Positions 1 to 7,974 of a stretch of DNA of 40,437 nt are shown here, piece by piece. The notes beneath the pieces are model-generated. The model did no database searches, had not been told where the DNA came from, and saw only the letters and a program-made list of their open reading frames with translations. This DNA is from Halobacteriales archaeon QS_4_66_20 (GTDB taxonomy: Archaea > Halobacteriota > Halobacteria > Halobacteriales > Haloarculaceae). Where the stretch lies: positions 1 through 40,437 of the forward strand of contig PXRK01000025.1 in NCBI GenBank assembly GCA_003021015.1, in the 5' to 3' direction. The first letter of the stretch is position 1. Every line of letters starts with the position of its first letter. The translations under genes were made by a program, and so were the position numbers.

Positions 1-421
<421 letters not shown>

Positions 422-700
422 GTGCCCACGTACTGTGGGCGGTTAGGCGGGAAACACACGTCGTGTGTGTTGCTATCGAAAGCTCGGCACACTCGTGGTC
501 GACGGATCGTCGACCGACCGAGTGTCACCGAACTACCAGGGCTAACATCAGATCCCATCTATACGGCGGACCGCAGGGGTGGAATCCTCATGTCTTGCGG
601 ACCTGATCGTAGGCCATTCGGGGTCTTAAACCCTTCGAGATGACCTCCAACCCTGTCCAGGTGGCCGGGTTTCGTTCGGCCCCGGCCGGGCCGCGTTCGC
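422..700 (-). other. pre-16S leader with hairpins
   Basis: This transcribed spacer lies between the proximal rRNA promoter and the mature 16S 5' end. It contains a hairpin right next to the 16S end (GCCCAC 424-429 with GTGGGC 435-440), an ACACACG/CGTGTGT palindrome at about 454-468, and a longer stem at 489-525 (ACACTCG..GTCGAC paired with GTCGAC..CGAGTGT). Such stems are expected in the haloarchaeal leader, where 16S processing signals sit. The bulge-helix-bulge partner strand would be in the 16S-23S spacer, outside the window, so the processing site itself cannot be assigned. Confidence 0.6.
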
Positions 701-745
701 ACTCTATTCGTATCGCCCCTATTTACTTAAGGGCATCGGAACGAT
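693..745 (-). promoter_or_regulatory. rRNA promoter, proximal copy
   Basis: On the minus strand the order is TTCCGATG, then a TATA-like CTTAAGTAAATA (about 722-732), then GTGCGAACGCGG at about 691-702. The last motif resembles the start-site motif (TGCGAACG) of known haloarchaeal rRNA promoters. It is the copy nearest 16S. The start would be at about 697-700, giving a leader of roughly 280 nt. Confidence 0.65.
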
Positions 746-779
746 CCCGCGTCGTATCCGGCCGACGTGATTGGATTTT

Positions 780-823
780 CGCGTTCGTTCCTGACGCCCG
801 GTCGTATTTAAGGCCATCGAACA
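780..823 (-). promoter_or_regulatory. rRNA promoter, middle copy
   Basis: The minus strand reads TTCGATGGCCTTAAATACGA (803-822), followed about 20 nt later by GAACGAACGCGAA (781-793). The TTCGAYGG plus TTAA core and the downstream CGAACG match the haloarchaeal rRNA promoter pattern. It lies about 82 bp upstream of the proximal copy. Confidence 0.7.
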
Positions 824-859
824 GCCGTCGCGGCCCGACGGGGCCCGTGCCCCGCACCA

Positions 860-908
860 CGTCGCACCTCAACCGGATGGGTAGCCACAACTTAAGCCCG
901 TCGAAGGA
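860..908 (-). promoter_or_regulatory. rRNA promoter, distal copy
   Basis: The minus strand reads CCTTCGACGGGCTTAAGTTG (887-906), followed by GGTGCGACGTGG at about 857-868. The TTCGACGG element matches the haloarchaeal rRNA promoter exactly, with TTAA at the TATA position. It is about 82 bp upstream of the middle copy, so the three promoters form a regular tandem array. Confidence 0.7.
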
Positions 909-978
909 GTGGGCCGTTCGGCATGGCGTTACACGCCACGCGGGAACGGGGGCCATCGCGGTGCGGCGGAGCAACAGC

Positions 979-1045
979 TGATACCGATTGTTGTGATTAT
1001 TTTCTGACGAATATCTGACAGAAAAGAGTCACAACAATCAGTATG
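979..1045. repeat. palindromic element, copy 1 (67 bp)
   Basis: The left end reads TGATAC-CGATTGTT-GTGATT-ATTTTC. The right end, on the opposite strand, reads ATAC-TGATTGTT-GTGACT. The arms are complementary except for one base and enclose a short loop. It has the same arm type as the copy at 6112 and the deleted copy at 2744. It lies between the rRNA promoters and the MC1 gene. See the finding on the palindrome family. Confidence 0.8.
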
Positions 1046-1194
1046 AGAGCCTGCGGACACGCTGGCCGGAAACTGTTGCGTGGCCGGAGGCCGACCGGTC
1101 ATCCCACGCAGTGTACGTCCGGTCCGGCCGGGTGAGAGCCACGCGTCCCGACCCAGGGTCGTGACCGTCCTAAGACTGCCGGATGTCGAACCGC

Positions 1195-1245
1195 CGCCAG
1201 CGGTATAGCCGGAATAGACCCGCCAGCGGTATGGTCGGAATAGAC
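1195..1245. repeat. direct repeat, two 25-bp copies
   Basis: CGCCAGCGGTATAGCCGG continuing into AATAGAC (1195-1219) is repeated as CGCCAGCGGTATGGTCGG continuing into AATAGAC (1221-1245), with two differences. It lies in the roughly 280-bp stretch between the palindrome at 979 and the MC1 stop codon. No gene is seen in that stretch. It could be a simple duplication or a binding-site pair. Confidence 0.6.
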
Positions 1246-1323
1246 TACTGTCGTACGCGCGCTGGGGCGCGCGAGCGACGGCTCTCGCGGGATGATCGCA
1301 AAAAAAGCGTGAACGCTGCCGAC

Positions 1324-1635
1324 TCAGATCTCGTCGAGGTGCTCGACGCCCTCTTTGGAGACGTTGCCCTTGGTGATCTCGTCGGGCATCCAGTCGGGTT
1401 TGTCGTCGGGTGCCTCCTCCTCCCAGGCCCAGCCCTCGTAGACGTGGACCTTGTGCGTGCCTTTCTCGCGCAGCTGGAGTTCCGTGGGATCCGCAGCCGA
1501 CTCGGAGCGTGCCGGGTCGAGCCGTCGCGCCGCTTTCAGTGCTGCCTGACGGGGCGTCCCGCCGGAGAAGACACTTGATTCTTCGCCGCCCTCTTCTCGG
1601 AGCGCAAAGTTGCGCTTGTCGTCTTCTTGTGCCAT
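1324..1635 (-). CDS. non-histone chromosomal protein MC1
   Basis: This 103-residue protein matches the archaeal MC1 family (about 93 residues, DNA-bending chromatin protein first known from methanogens and also found in haloarchaea). Family hallmarks are NFALREE near residue 9, then VFSG and PRQAALKAARR, LREKGTHKVHVYEGW in the middle, and KPDWMPDEITK near the C-terminus. The ATG at 1635 is chosen because homology starts just after it and a TATA box lies about 42 bp upstream. The reading frame extends further upstream without family similarity. It is monocistronic. Its expected role is compacting and bending chromosomal DNA as an architectural protein. Confidence 0.93.
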   Translation of the reverse strand: MAQEDDKRNFALREEGGEESSVFSGGTPRQAALKAARRLDPARSESAADPTELQLREKGTHKVHVYEGWAWEEEAPDDKPDWMPDEITKGNVSKEGVEHLDEI

Positions 1636-1669
1636 GGTTTCACCGCTCCATGTCAATTCAGCACACGAC

Positions 1670-1687
1670 CCGTAATAAATATACCCC
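1670..1687 (-). promoter_or_regulatory. TATA box of the MC1 gene
   Basis: The minus strand reads GGGGTATATTTATTACGG. Its centre is about 42 bp upstream of the MC1 ATG, predicting a leader of roughly 15 nt, typical for haloarchaea. A second AT-rich box (ATTTATATAGG on the plus strand, about 1712-1723) is close by and could be an alternative site on either strand. Confidence 0.6.
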
Positions 1688-1906
1688 CTGAACCGGCCGC
1701 CGTCCGGCAGTCCATTTATATAGGGGTGTCCGAAATCGCGGTCGTGCGGGTTGTATTCACCCGATATTTCACGAAAATAGTGGGGAGGCACACTCGCTCA
1801 GGCTCGCGCGCGCTCGATTTCGGGCGGGCTGGCGGGGTGTCCCCCGCCGAAAGGGGCAGATGTTTCCGGTGATCGAAACCACCAAGACCGGTACCGTCGT
1901 TGTGAG

Positions 1907-2458
1907 ATGCGTATGGACGATCTCGACGACATCGCCGAGGCAGTTGTCGACGTCGAGGACATCGCCGAGGAGGTGTTCGAGCCCGACGAACTGCTCGAGG
2001 ACTTCGAGGCGAACCCCCTCGGCATTCTGCTCGCGCTGGCTGCCGCCGGCGCCGCGCTCTTCACGCTGCTGATGCTCGCAGTGCTGGTCGTCATGTTTGT
2101 GTTCCAGTTCGGGCTCCTCCCGGTCGTGATCGCCCTGTTCGTATTCGGGCTGCTGGCGACGCTGCTCGCGCTCGGCGGGTTCCTCTACGTCAGGAGCGGC
2201 GTCCCCCACCGGGTTGAGCGGAAGATCAACCGGAAGCGGGCGGAGGTCGACGACCGGGAAGACGAACGGACGGCGATGACCGAGGAGGAGGCGATCGACG
2301 AACTCAGAAACCAGTACGCCACGGGCGAACTCACCGAGGAGGAACTCGAAGAGGCACTCGAGGACGTCATCACGAGCGACGATCCGGAACGGGCCGTCCG
2401 CGAGTACGATTCCGAGGAGGAACACGAACGTGAGTACGAACGCGAATACGACCACTAG
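1907..2458 (+). CDS. two-helix membrane protein with SHOCT-like C-terminus
   Basis: This 183-residue protein has an acidic N-terminus (many Asp/Glu in residues 1-35), two strong hydrophobic segments (about 38-66 and 69-95), a basic stop-transfer stretch (VERKINRKRAEV), and a C-terminal helix pair, EEEAIDELRNQYATGELTEE. The last feature resembles the SHOCT domain, a short oligomerisation motif often found at protein termini. The extreme C-terminus is an Asp/Glu/Tyr/His-rich tail. A second ATG at 1913 is an equally good start. Function is unknown; similar small membrane SHOCT proteins are common in haloarchaea. It is probably monocistronic. Confidence 0.85.
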   Translation: MRMDDLDDIAEAVVDVEDIAEEVFEPDELLEDFEANPLGILLALAAAGAALFTLLMLAVLVVMFVFQFGLLPVVIALFVFGLLATLLALGGFLYVRSGVPHRVERKINRKRAEVDDREDERTAMTEEEAIDELRNQYATGELTEEELEEALEDVITSDDPERAVREYDSEEEHEREYEREYDH

Positions 2459-2503
2459 TAGTGAGTACGGGCGCGAGTGAGGCGGACCGGGACACGGCGC
2501 GGT

Positions 2504-2513
2504 AAACTTAAGT
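2504..2513 (+). promoter_or_regulatory. TATA-like box for the AbrB-like gene
   Basis: AAACTTAAGT is centred about 40 bp upstream of the ATG at 2549, predicting a start near 2533 and a leader of about 15 nt. Confidence 0.45.
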
Positions 2514-2548
2514 GTATCCTCGGGTGAACCACGACATAGGAGACTGCG

Positions 2549-2746
2549 ATGGTTCGCAAGAAGAAGCTCAGCCCGAGTGGCGCCAAAGACGAAGAGGGGG
2601 AGTACCACAACGTCCACATCAACCTCCACGAGGACGAGCTTGCGGTCGCGGGAATGGACATCGGCGATGAGGTGTTCGTCAGGGTCAGGGACAACAAGAT
2701 CATCATCCAGAAGGCCGACCAGGAAGACGTCGACCACGAGTTCTGA
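2549..2746 (+). CDS. small AbrB/SpoVT-like protein
   Basis: This 65-residue protein has a basic start (MVRKKKLSPSGAK) and a C-terminal half, LAVAGMDIGDEVFVRVRDNK followed by IIIQKA. That half has the length and alternating pattern of the swapped-hairpin AbrB/MazE fold (hydrophobic - Gly-Asp - VxVRxxxIII). Such proteins are DNA-binding transition-state regulators or antitoxins; no toxin partner is adjacent, so a regulator or a conserved haloarchaeal small protein is more likely. Its stop codon TGA (2744-2746) is the first three bases of a shortened palindromic element. pyrD follows 52 bp downstream on the same strand and may be co-transcribed. Confidence 0.75.
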   Translation: MVRKKKLSPSGAKDEEGEYHNVHINLHEDELAVAGMDIGDEVFVRVRDNKIIIQKADQEDVDHEF

Positions 2747-2771
2747 TAGTGATTGTTGTAAATCAGTATCA
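2744..2771. repeat. palindromic element, internally deleted copy
   Basis: The left piece TGATAGTGATTGTTGT is joined directly to AAATCAGTATC, the reverse complement of the left end apart from one base. Compared with the copies at 979 and 6112, the inner GTGATT...AGTCAC part is missing. The first three bases are the stop codon of the AbrB-like gene. Confidence 0.65.
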
Positions 2772-2798
2772 CCACTCACCTTCTCCGCCTGCCATCCC

Positions 2799-3851
2799 AT
2801 GAGCCTCTACCGGACCGCGAGACCGCTGTTGTTCCGCCTGCCGCCCGAAACCGCCCACGCGTGGGGTCACGCCGGCCTCCGGGCGATCCAGCGTACGCCG
2901 CTTCTGTCCCGGGTTGCCGCCCGTTACACGGTCGCCGACGAGCGCCTCCAGACGACGGCGTTCGGCCAGTCGTTCCCGAACCCCGTCGGGGTCGCCGCCG
3001 GGTTCGACAAGAACGCGGAGATCCCGCGCGCGCTCGCCGCGCTCGGCTTCGGGTTCGTCGAGGTCGGCGGCGTCACCGCCGAACCCCAGGCCGGCAACCC
3101 GCGCCCGCGCATGTTCCGCCTGGCCGAGGACGAGGGGCTGATCAACCGCATGGGGCTGAACAACGACGGCGCGGCCGTCGTCGGGACGCGACTCGCCGAG
3201 ACGCCGGTCGACGTGCCGGTCGGCGTCAATATCGCCAAAAGCGAGCACGTCGACCCCGCGGACGCACCCGACGACTACCGCCGGGCGTACCACGCGGTGG
3301 CCGACGGCGCCGACTTCTTCGTGGTCAACATCTCCTGTCCCAACTCCCAGGGGTTCGAGGCGCTGCAGAACCGCGAGTCGATGGCGGCGATCCTCGGCGA
3401 CCTCGTCGACGCCGGCGCCGGCCCGCTTTTGGTGAAGCTCTCGCCGGACCTCCCCGACCCGGCGGTCGACGACGCCCTCTCGATCGTCGAGGAGTTCGAC
3501 CTCGACGGGATCGTCGCGACGAACACGACGACCGACCGACCGGTGTCGCTGCGCTCGCCCAACCGCGTCGAGACGGGCGGGCTCTCGGGCGCGCCGATCG
3601 AGTCCAGCGCCACCGGGATGGTGCGCTACGTCGCTCAACGAACGGACGTCCCCGTGATCGGCGTCGGCGGCGTCTCGACAGCCGAAGACGCCTACCGGAA
3701 GATCCGCGCCGGCGCGAGCCTCGTCCAGCTGTACACGGGTCTGATCTACCGCGGCCCGTCTGTCGCCCGCGAGATCAACCGGGGGCTGCTGAAGTTGCTC
3801 GACCGCGACGGCTTCGACTCCGTCGCCGATGCCATCGGCGTCGACCTCTAG
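2799..3851 (+). CDS. pyrD: dihydroorotate dehydrogenase (quinone, class 2)
   Basis: This 350-residue enzyme oxidises dihydroorotate to orotate in pyrimidine synthesis and passes electrons through FMN to quinone at the membrane. The class 2 pattern is visible: an N-terminal helical membrane-associating part (LYRTARPLLFRLPPETAHAW), then NPVGVAAGFDKNAE, EVGGVTAEPQ, RMGLNNDG, VGVNIAKS, KLSPDL, NTTTDRP, GGLSGAPI, and the phosphate-binding VIGVGGVSTAEDA and GASLVQLYTGL near the C-terminus. The segment NISCPNS has Cys (residue 180) at the place where E. coli class 2 enzymes carry the catalytic Ser. The ATG at 2799 gives the usual class 2 length; the frame upstream of it is not homologous. Confidence 0.95.
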   Translation: MSLYRTARPLLFRLPPETAHAWGHAGLRAIQRTPLLSRVAARYTVADERLQTTAFGQSFPNPVGVAAGFDKNAEIPRALAALGFGFVEVGGVTAEPQAGNPRPRMFRLAEDEGLINRMGLNNDGAAVVGTRLAETPVDVPVGVNIAKSEHVDPADAPDDYRRAYHAVADGADFFVVNISCPNSQGFEALQNRESMAAILGDLVDAGAGPLLVKLSPDLPDPAVDDALSIVEEFDLDGIVATNTTTDRPVSLRSPNRVETGGLSGAPIESSATGMVRYVAQRTDVPVIGVGGVSTAEDAYRKIRAGASLVQLYTGLIYRGPSVAREINRGLLKLLDRDGFDSVADAIGVDL

Positions 3852-3913
3852 CACTCTGCCGCGCGAGCAGCCACCGCGGTGCTACCGACCACACAGTCCA
3901 GACCCTGGCGGAC

Positions 3914-3940
3914 TGAAATACTCACGCACGACCGTATCAG
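3914..3940 (-). repeat. palindromic element, solo end at a stop codon
   Basis: On the minus strand it reads TGATAC-GGTCGTGC-GTGAGT-ATTTCA, nearly the same as the end at 39051 (TGATAC-GGTCGTTC-GTGACT-ATTTTC). No partner arm is found towards pyrD. The TGA is the stop codon of the membrane hydrolase gene. The next 15 bases, TTTCAGTCCGCCAGG, recur at 29000-29014. Confidence 0.65.
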
Positions 3941-4533
3941 ATCACTTCGCCATCCAGCCCGAGGTGAAGCAGGGCGCCGACGAAGAACGTGCCGACCACG
4001 GCCACCGCCGCGACGCGGCGCGCAGTCGGGAGGTTCGCGGTCAGCACCCACACGGCAGCGCCGAAGGCGGCGGTGAGCGCGACGTTGACGAGGACGCTGT
4101 GGGTCCACCCGCGGTGGCGGTCGGTCGCGAGGCCGATCAGCGGGTCGACGAGCGCCGCGGCGACGGCCGCGACCAGCAGGACGATCCCGCCCGCGAGCAC
4201 TGCCGGCGGGGCGGGGAGGTCGCCCCCGAACAGGTCCACACCAGTCGTCTCGACAGCCGCCAGCAGCTCCGCCCAGCCGAGGGCCGCCAGCGAGAGCACG
4301 CCGAGCACGACCAGCGCGCGGAACGCCCGGGTCGCCTTCCGGCGGGGGATCGACCTGTGGTGGTCGATGTCGGGATAGATCGACCCCACGAACGTCGCCG
4401 CCGCCGCGCCGAGCGCGCCCGCACCCGCCAGCACGACAGCCTCGAACAGCACGTAGAGTATCCCGCCGACCGCCAGCGCCATCGCGACGGCGCCGACGCG
4501 CCCCCACCGCGAGTGTGTCGGGTAGTTTGGCAT
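3937..4533 (-). CDS. YdjM-like membrane-bound metal-dependent hydrolase
   Basis: This 198-residue multi-pass protein resembles the YdjM/DUF457 family of predicted membrane-bound, metal-dependent hydrolases. The His/Asp motifs SIYPDIDHHRS (about residue 53) and HRGWTHS (about residue 142) are the family's putative metal ligands, set among about five hydrophobic segments. The substrate is unknown. The ATG at 4533 is preferred over upstream frame extensions because a TATA-like box (CGTATATG on the minus strand, about 4557-4564) lies about 28 bp before it, implying a leaderless message. It is convergent with pyrD, and its stop is embedded in a palindrome end. Confidence 0.82.
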   Translation of the reverse strand: MPNYPTHSRWGRVGAVAMALAVGGILYVLFEAVVLAGAGALGAAAATFVGSIYPDIDHHRSIPRRKATRAFRALVVLGVLSLAALGWAELLAAVETTGVDLFGGDLPAPPAVLAGGIVLLVAAVAAALVDPLIGLATDRHRGWTHSVLVNVALTAAFGAAVWVLTANLPTARRVAAVAVVGTFFVGALLHLGLDGEVI

Positions 4534-4605
4534 ACTCCGCAGTTGCAGCCCGAGGCACATATACGACTCGACGGGTCGGATCCGCCGGACAGCTCGGATG
4601 GGTGA

Positions 4606-5120
4606 CTACTGGGACGCGACCGCACCGTCGCGCTCGCGTGCCATCGCACGGTCCGGGTCCTCGGGATCGGTCAGAACGTCGAACCGGGCGCCGCCGTCCG
4701 AGGTCGTCGTGACGCCCGCGTCGAACACCGACCCGAACGCGTTCTCCGGCAGGCCACAGCCCTCGTCCGCTTCTCGACGGCGTACCCCTCGGCGACCGAC
4801 TGAACGTCCTCGAGCAGCGTGTCGATCCGGTCGAGTGCCCGGTCGGCCCGACCGAGCTCCGGGTCGTCGGCGCGCACCGCCCGCGATGCAGTTCCGGCGA
4901 ACAGTGGCATCACCCAGACTGGCTCACCGATGTCGTCGCCGCGGTCGAACACCCCCAGCGCGAGCGCCGGCGCGTTGGCGTCGACGACCCGCCCGTCCGG
5001 TTCGAGCAGCATCGCCACCCGGTTCCCGTGCTCGAACAGCGCGTCGTAGAGCTGCTCGCCGACCACGTGCTCAACGACCCCAACGTCTGTCTCCCCGTTC
5101 GTGCTATGACCCGTGTTCAT
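4606..5120 (-). pseudogene. degenerate PAS-domain sensor histidine kinase
   Basis: From the ATG at 5120 the frame encodes a PAS-like sensor segment (NRVAMLLEPDGRVVDANAPA, about residues 33-52), then a piece like the dimerisation helix of haloarchaeal kinases (ALDRIDTLLEDVQSVAEGYA). At about 4770-4785 the frame changes. The adjoining frame reads ADEGCGLPENAFGSVFDAGV and then TTTSDGG, which looks like the G1 box and ATP-lid region of a HATPase domain, and ends at a TAG at 4606. The phosphoacceptor/N-box region and most of the ATPase domain are missing. An internal deletion plus frameshift has inactivated this kinase. A sequencing error could explain the shift but not the missing domain. Confidence 0.7.
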
Positions 5121-5457
5121 GCTATGGCCCCACCCCTAGTCCGCCCCCACGGCGACGTCCGGAGGAGCCAGTGGGCGTTTCGTCGCCTCGGTTGTTGTAT
5201 TGAGGTCCCTGAACCCCAAATCGCCGCAGTAAACCGACCGGAAACCGACCGAAAACTCAGCCTGATCTCCGCTGAAGTCTGGAGAGAGCCGGCGAGGACG
5301 CCGTTTTTGACAATTTCATGCAGTTGTGGCGAAAACAATCGAAACAGTGAACTGTCACGTGAGGCTCAGTAATTATCCGCCGTGAATACTTATTAGTGTG
5401 GAATAACGTTACTAAATGGAACAGAGTGGGAACGGGTATCCGACCGGGTGAGGAGCT
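5121..5457. other. intergenic region with promoter of the first DUF7344 gene
   Basis: No gene is seen in these 337 bp. An AT-rich box, TACTTATTA at about 5387-5395, could serve the gene starting at 5458, with a leader of about 40 nt. A short direct repeat, AAACCGACCG, occurs twice at about 5230-5256. Nothing else is recognised. Confidence 0.4.
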
Positions 5458-6114
5458 ATGAGCGCAAGTTCAAAGGACTCAACAACTGACTCCGAGGACA
5501 CGACGAACAGAACGGCTGGCGACGGGAACGGATCCACAGCCAGCACAGGGGCATCGACAGTCGAGAGCGGGGACGGACAGATCCCCTATGACGAGTGTTT
5601 CGACCTGCTGAGCAACCATCGGCGCCGGTACGCGCTGCACTACCTGCAACAGCAGGACGACGGCGTGGCGCTGGGCGAGCTGGCCGACCAGGTCGCCGCC
5701 TGGGAGAACGGCGTCGACGTCGACGCGGTGTCCTACGACGAGCGCAAGCGGGTGTACACCTCCCTTCAGCAGGTCCACCTGCCGCGCATGGACAACCTCG
5801 ACGTCGTCGAGTTCGACGACCGCGAGGGTCACGTCAGGATTGGTATTGCGGCCGAACACCTCGACGTCTACCTCGAGATCGTCACGGGCAACGACGTCTC
5901 CTGGAGCACGTTCTACCTCGGCCTCGTTGCCGTCAACGCCGGCCTGCTGGGGGGTGCGACGCTGGGTCTCCCGGTGCTGTCGGCGATCCCGGGGATCGGC
6001 TGGGCCGCCTTCGCCGTGACGACGTTCCTCGTCGCGTCGCTCGCACACATGTATCTGGCCCGGACGGAGATGCGCCTCGGTGAAACCGACGCACCGCCGG
6101 AGACACAGACCTGA
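5458..6114 (+). CDS. membrane-anchored winged-helix protein (DUF7344-like), copy A
   Basis: The 218-residue protein starts with a low-complexity Ser/Thr/Asp-rich tail (residues 1-40). A winged-helix-like domain follows, starting YDECFDLLSNHRRRYALHYL (about 43-62) and running through LGELADQVAAWENG and ERKRVYTSLQQVHLPRMD to about residue 130. Two hydrophobic helices close the protein (about 155-177 and 183-203). This layout is the haloarchaeal DUF7344-type: a cytoplasmic DNA-binding-like domain on a C-terminal membrane anchor. Its close paralogue is at 7975. The stop TGA (6112-6114) is the first base triplet of the palindrome at 6112. The likely role is membrane-tethered regulation of the neighbouring surface-protein genes; that is inference. 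Confidence 0.85.
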   Translation: MSASSKDSTTDSEDTTNRTAGDGNGSTASTGASTVESGDGQIPYDECFDLLSNHRRRYALHYLQQQDDGVALGELADQVAAWENGVDVDAVSYDERKRVYTSLQQVHLPRMDNLDVVEFDDREGHVRIGIAAEHLDVYLEIVTGNDVSWSTFYLGLVAVNAGLLGGATLGLPVLSAIPGIGWAAFAVTTFLVASLAHMYLARTEMRLGETDAPPETQT

Positions 6115-6222
6115 TACTGATTGTTGTGATTATTTTCGGCACCACATCGCAATAGCGGCGGTTTCACGTCCCGAAACTGCGTCTGAGGAACACCCGGCGG
6201 TAACGAGTCACAACAATCAGTA
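6112..6222. repeat. palindromic element, copy 2 (111 bp)
   Basis: The left end, TGATAC-TGATTGTT-GTGATT-ATTTTC, starts with the stop codon of the upstream gene. The right end on the minus strand is CTAC-TGATTGTT-GTGACT-CGTTACC. The 8-nt arms match perfectly. It sits between two convergent genes. The interior has no coding potential. Confidence 0.85.
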
Positions 6223-6236
6223 GAGCGGGTCGCCGG

Positions 6237-7502
6237 TCAAGCCGATCCAGTCGCGTCTTCGTCGTCGGTGCCGGACTGCTCGGCAGTCGCCCCCTCCTGG
6301 CCGTCGGCGTCCGCATCCCGGTCCACGTCGTCACCGTCGTGTCGTTCCGTGGCGGTCGTCTCCGCGTCGTCGCCGGCGACGACCCGGCTGGGGCCGTCGG
6401 TTGCCGACGCGGCCGCCAGCGGGTCCGTGCGGTCGACCGTGCGGACGGCAGTAGGGATCTCGTAGACGTACAGCACCTCGTCGACGAACACTCCACAGAG
6501 GCCGCGGTCGCGGTCCTCGAGCACCCGCCTGTTGCTGTCGATCGCGACGTCAACGAGCCCGGAGAGCGAGTCGACCGGCACCCGGGGCGCCGACAGCATC
6601 TCCTCGGGGAGCCGTCCGGCCGTGATCCACTCCTCGAACTCCCGGCGGCTCTCGGTGTAGTCGAGCCAGGTGCGGTCGGCGTCGGTGACCGCGAACGCCC
6701 CGCGGTACCGGCCGACGGCGAGCGCGAGACAGCCCAGCAGCGACAGCAGCGCGAGCAGCGGGCCGCCGACTGAGCGAAGGGGGCCGTACGACGCGGTGAC
6801 GATCTTCTCGCTGGTGAGGACGCCGGAGTCGGTCTGCGGGCCGGCGTTCTCGACGCTGTAGACGTTCCCCTGGCTGTCGACGCGCATCTCGTACACCCGC
6901 TGGCGGTCGACGACCTCGCCGTTGCGCGTCCCGCTCAGGTTGACCTGGGACTGGAGCACGAGCTCCTTGGTGCCGGGCGTCCCGCCGAGCTGCTCGTCGA
7001 CGGCCGACAGCCGGTCGGTCATCGCCGAGACGTTCGTCGAGAACGACGCTCGGACGGTGTCACCGGGCGACAGCGACGTCGCGCTGGTCGATCCGACCGG
7101 CTCCGCGAGCCGCCAGTACACCTGCTCGCCCTCGTCGCCCACGGACCGCAACACCAGCAGCAGCGTCGTGTTGGCCTGCAAGTCGCCACCGTCGGTCGCC
7201 TCGTACCGGTAGAAAAACGAGCCGTTCAGCACGGGCGTGACGCGCTCGAAGTACGACCCCCGGTTGCGGAGCACTGTCCCCGCCTCGAACACCTCGGTGT
7301 CGCGCTGGACCGTCGCCTGGTGGGAGTACTGTCCGGTCGAGGACCACCGGGCGTCCTCGACTGTCTCCACCTCCGTCCCCGGATCGACGTGCGGGGGGTA
7401 CGCGAGGTACGCGCCGACCAGCGCGAGCGCGAGCAACGCGACGACGAGTACCACGAAGTACTCCGACAGGAGCATCCGCAGTCGCACTGACCATCGATTC
7501 AT
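6237..7502 (-). CDS. DUF5305 family membrane protein
   Basis: This 421-residue protein has an N-terminal membrane helix (about 14-34), a long extracellular beta-rich region with the DUF5305 signature (YSHQATVQRDTEVFEAGT, RNRGSYFERVTPVLNGSFFY, TSLSPGD, QLGGTPGTKELVL), a second membrane helix (about 240-263), and an acidic, disordered cytoplasmic tail. The family is common in haloarchaea, usually close to signal peptidase I and DUF1102-type surface proteins. Its role is unknown; accessory assembly or anchoring of surface proteins is a fair guess. A TATA-like box (CTACTTAATGG on the minus strand, about 7525-7535) predicts a leaderless message. The C-terminal tail is convergent with copy A of the DUF7344-like gene. 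Confidence 0.88.
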   Translation of the reverse strand: MNRWSVRLRMLLSEYFVVLVVALLALALVGAYLAYPPHVDPGTEVETVEDARWSSTGQYSHQATVQRDTEVFEAGTVLRNRGSYFERVTPVLNGSFFYRYEATDGGDLQANTTLLLVLRSVGDEGEQVYWRLAEPVGSTSATSLSPGDTVRASFSTNVSAMTDRLSAVDEQLGGTPGTKELVLQSQVNLSGTRNGEVVDRQRVYEMRVDSQGNVYSVENAGPQTDSGVLTSEKIVTASYGPLRSVGGPLLALLSLLGCLALAVGRYRGAFAVTDADRTWLDYTESRREFEEWITAGRLPEEMLSAPRVPVDSLSGLVDVAIDSNRRVLEDRDRGLCGVFVDEVLYVYEIPTAVRTVDRTDPLAAASATDGPSRVVAGDDAETTATERHDGDDVDRDADADGQEGATAEQSGTDDEDATGSA

Positions 7503-7971
7503 CGCTCCTAACTTGACGCGAGCTCCATTAAGTAGTTGTTGTCGTTTTTACCACTTCGGCCGCCCAACCGACTGCTGTCCCCGGTTTTCGAAATCGAAAC
7601 GAGGGATACCGAGCGCGATTCCGGCTGTGGCTGAACGGGATTGTTCCGTGCGAAGACAGCTTCAGGCTCGTCCTGACTGCGGACGGCGGCCGTCAGCCTT
7701 GGCCCACGTGGGAGACGGCTCACCCGGAATATCGCGGCGAAAATGTATTCCTGTTTAGACGATTCCGGTCGGGCTGGTCAGCGGGGTGGTCCGGGCTGTC
7801 AGGGTCGCATCCGGCCGCTGGCCGTCGACAGACACCATGTAGTTAGTGTCCATATTCTTGAGTGAGGGTGACGAAAACACACGTATGGTTGGTGAGGTTC
7901 GGATGCAATGGGTGGATAGCACGCGCCAGCGAACAGTACGGGGTCGCGCTGCACGCGCGGGAAAGGAGTAG
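7503..7971. other. intergenic region between DUF5305 and second DUF7344-like gene
   Basis: These 469 bp separate two divergent genes. Apart from the DUF5305 TATA-like box near 7530, no gene is supported. A 32-codon minus-strand frame (7755-7853) and a 71-codon minus-strand frame (7508-7723) have no recognisable similarity or promoter. The upstream regions of the two DUF7344-like genes are not alike, so the duplication does not extend into this region. Confidence 0.4.
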
Positions 7972-7974
7972 ATG

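Noticed and set aside
640..981. Plus-strand 113-codon frame whose stop falls in the first palindrome
   Set aside because: It runs antisense through the rRNA promoters and has shadow-frame composition, so it was not counted as a fifth stop-codon case.
1174..1187. ACTGCCGGATGTCG and the similar ACTGCCGGACG at about 1699-1709 (minus) as extra arms of the 25771 palindrome type
   Set aside because: Matches are 9-11 bases without the TAC end or GTGAYT core; chance is likely in GC-rich DNA.
422..1323. tRNA genes near the rRNA operon
   Set aside because: No T-loop (GGTTCRAATCC) or acceptor-stem pattern was found in this stretch on either strand, nor elsewhere in the window.
7755..7853. 32-codon minus-strand frame in the DUF7344/DUF5305 interval
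   Set aside because: No promoter, no recognisable similarity, and it lies in a region with random short frames.
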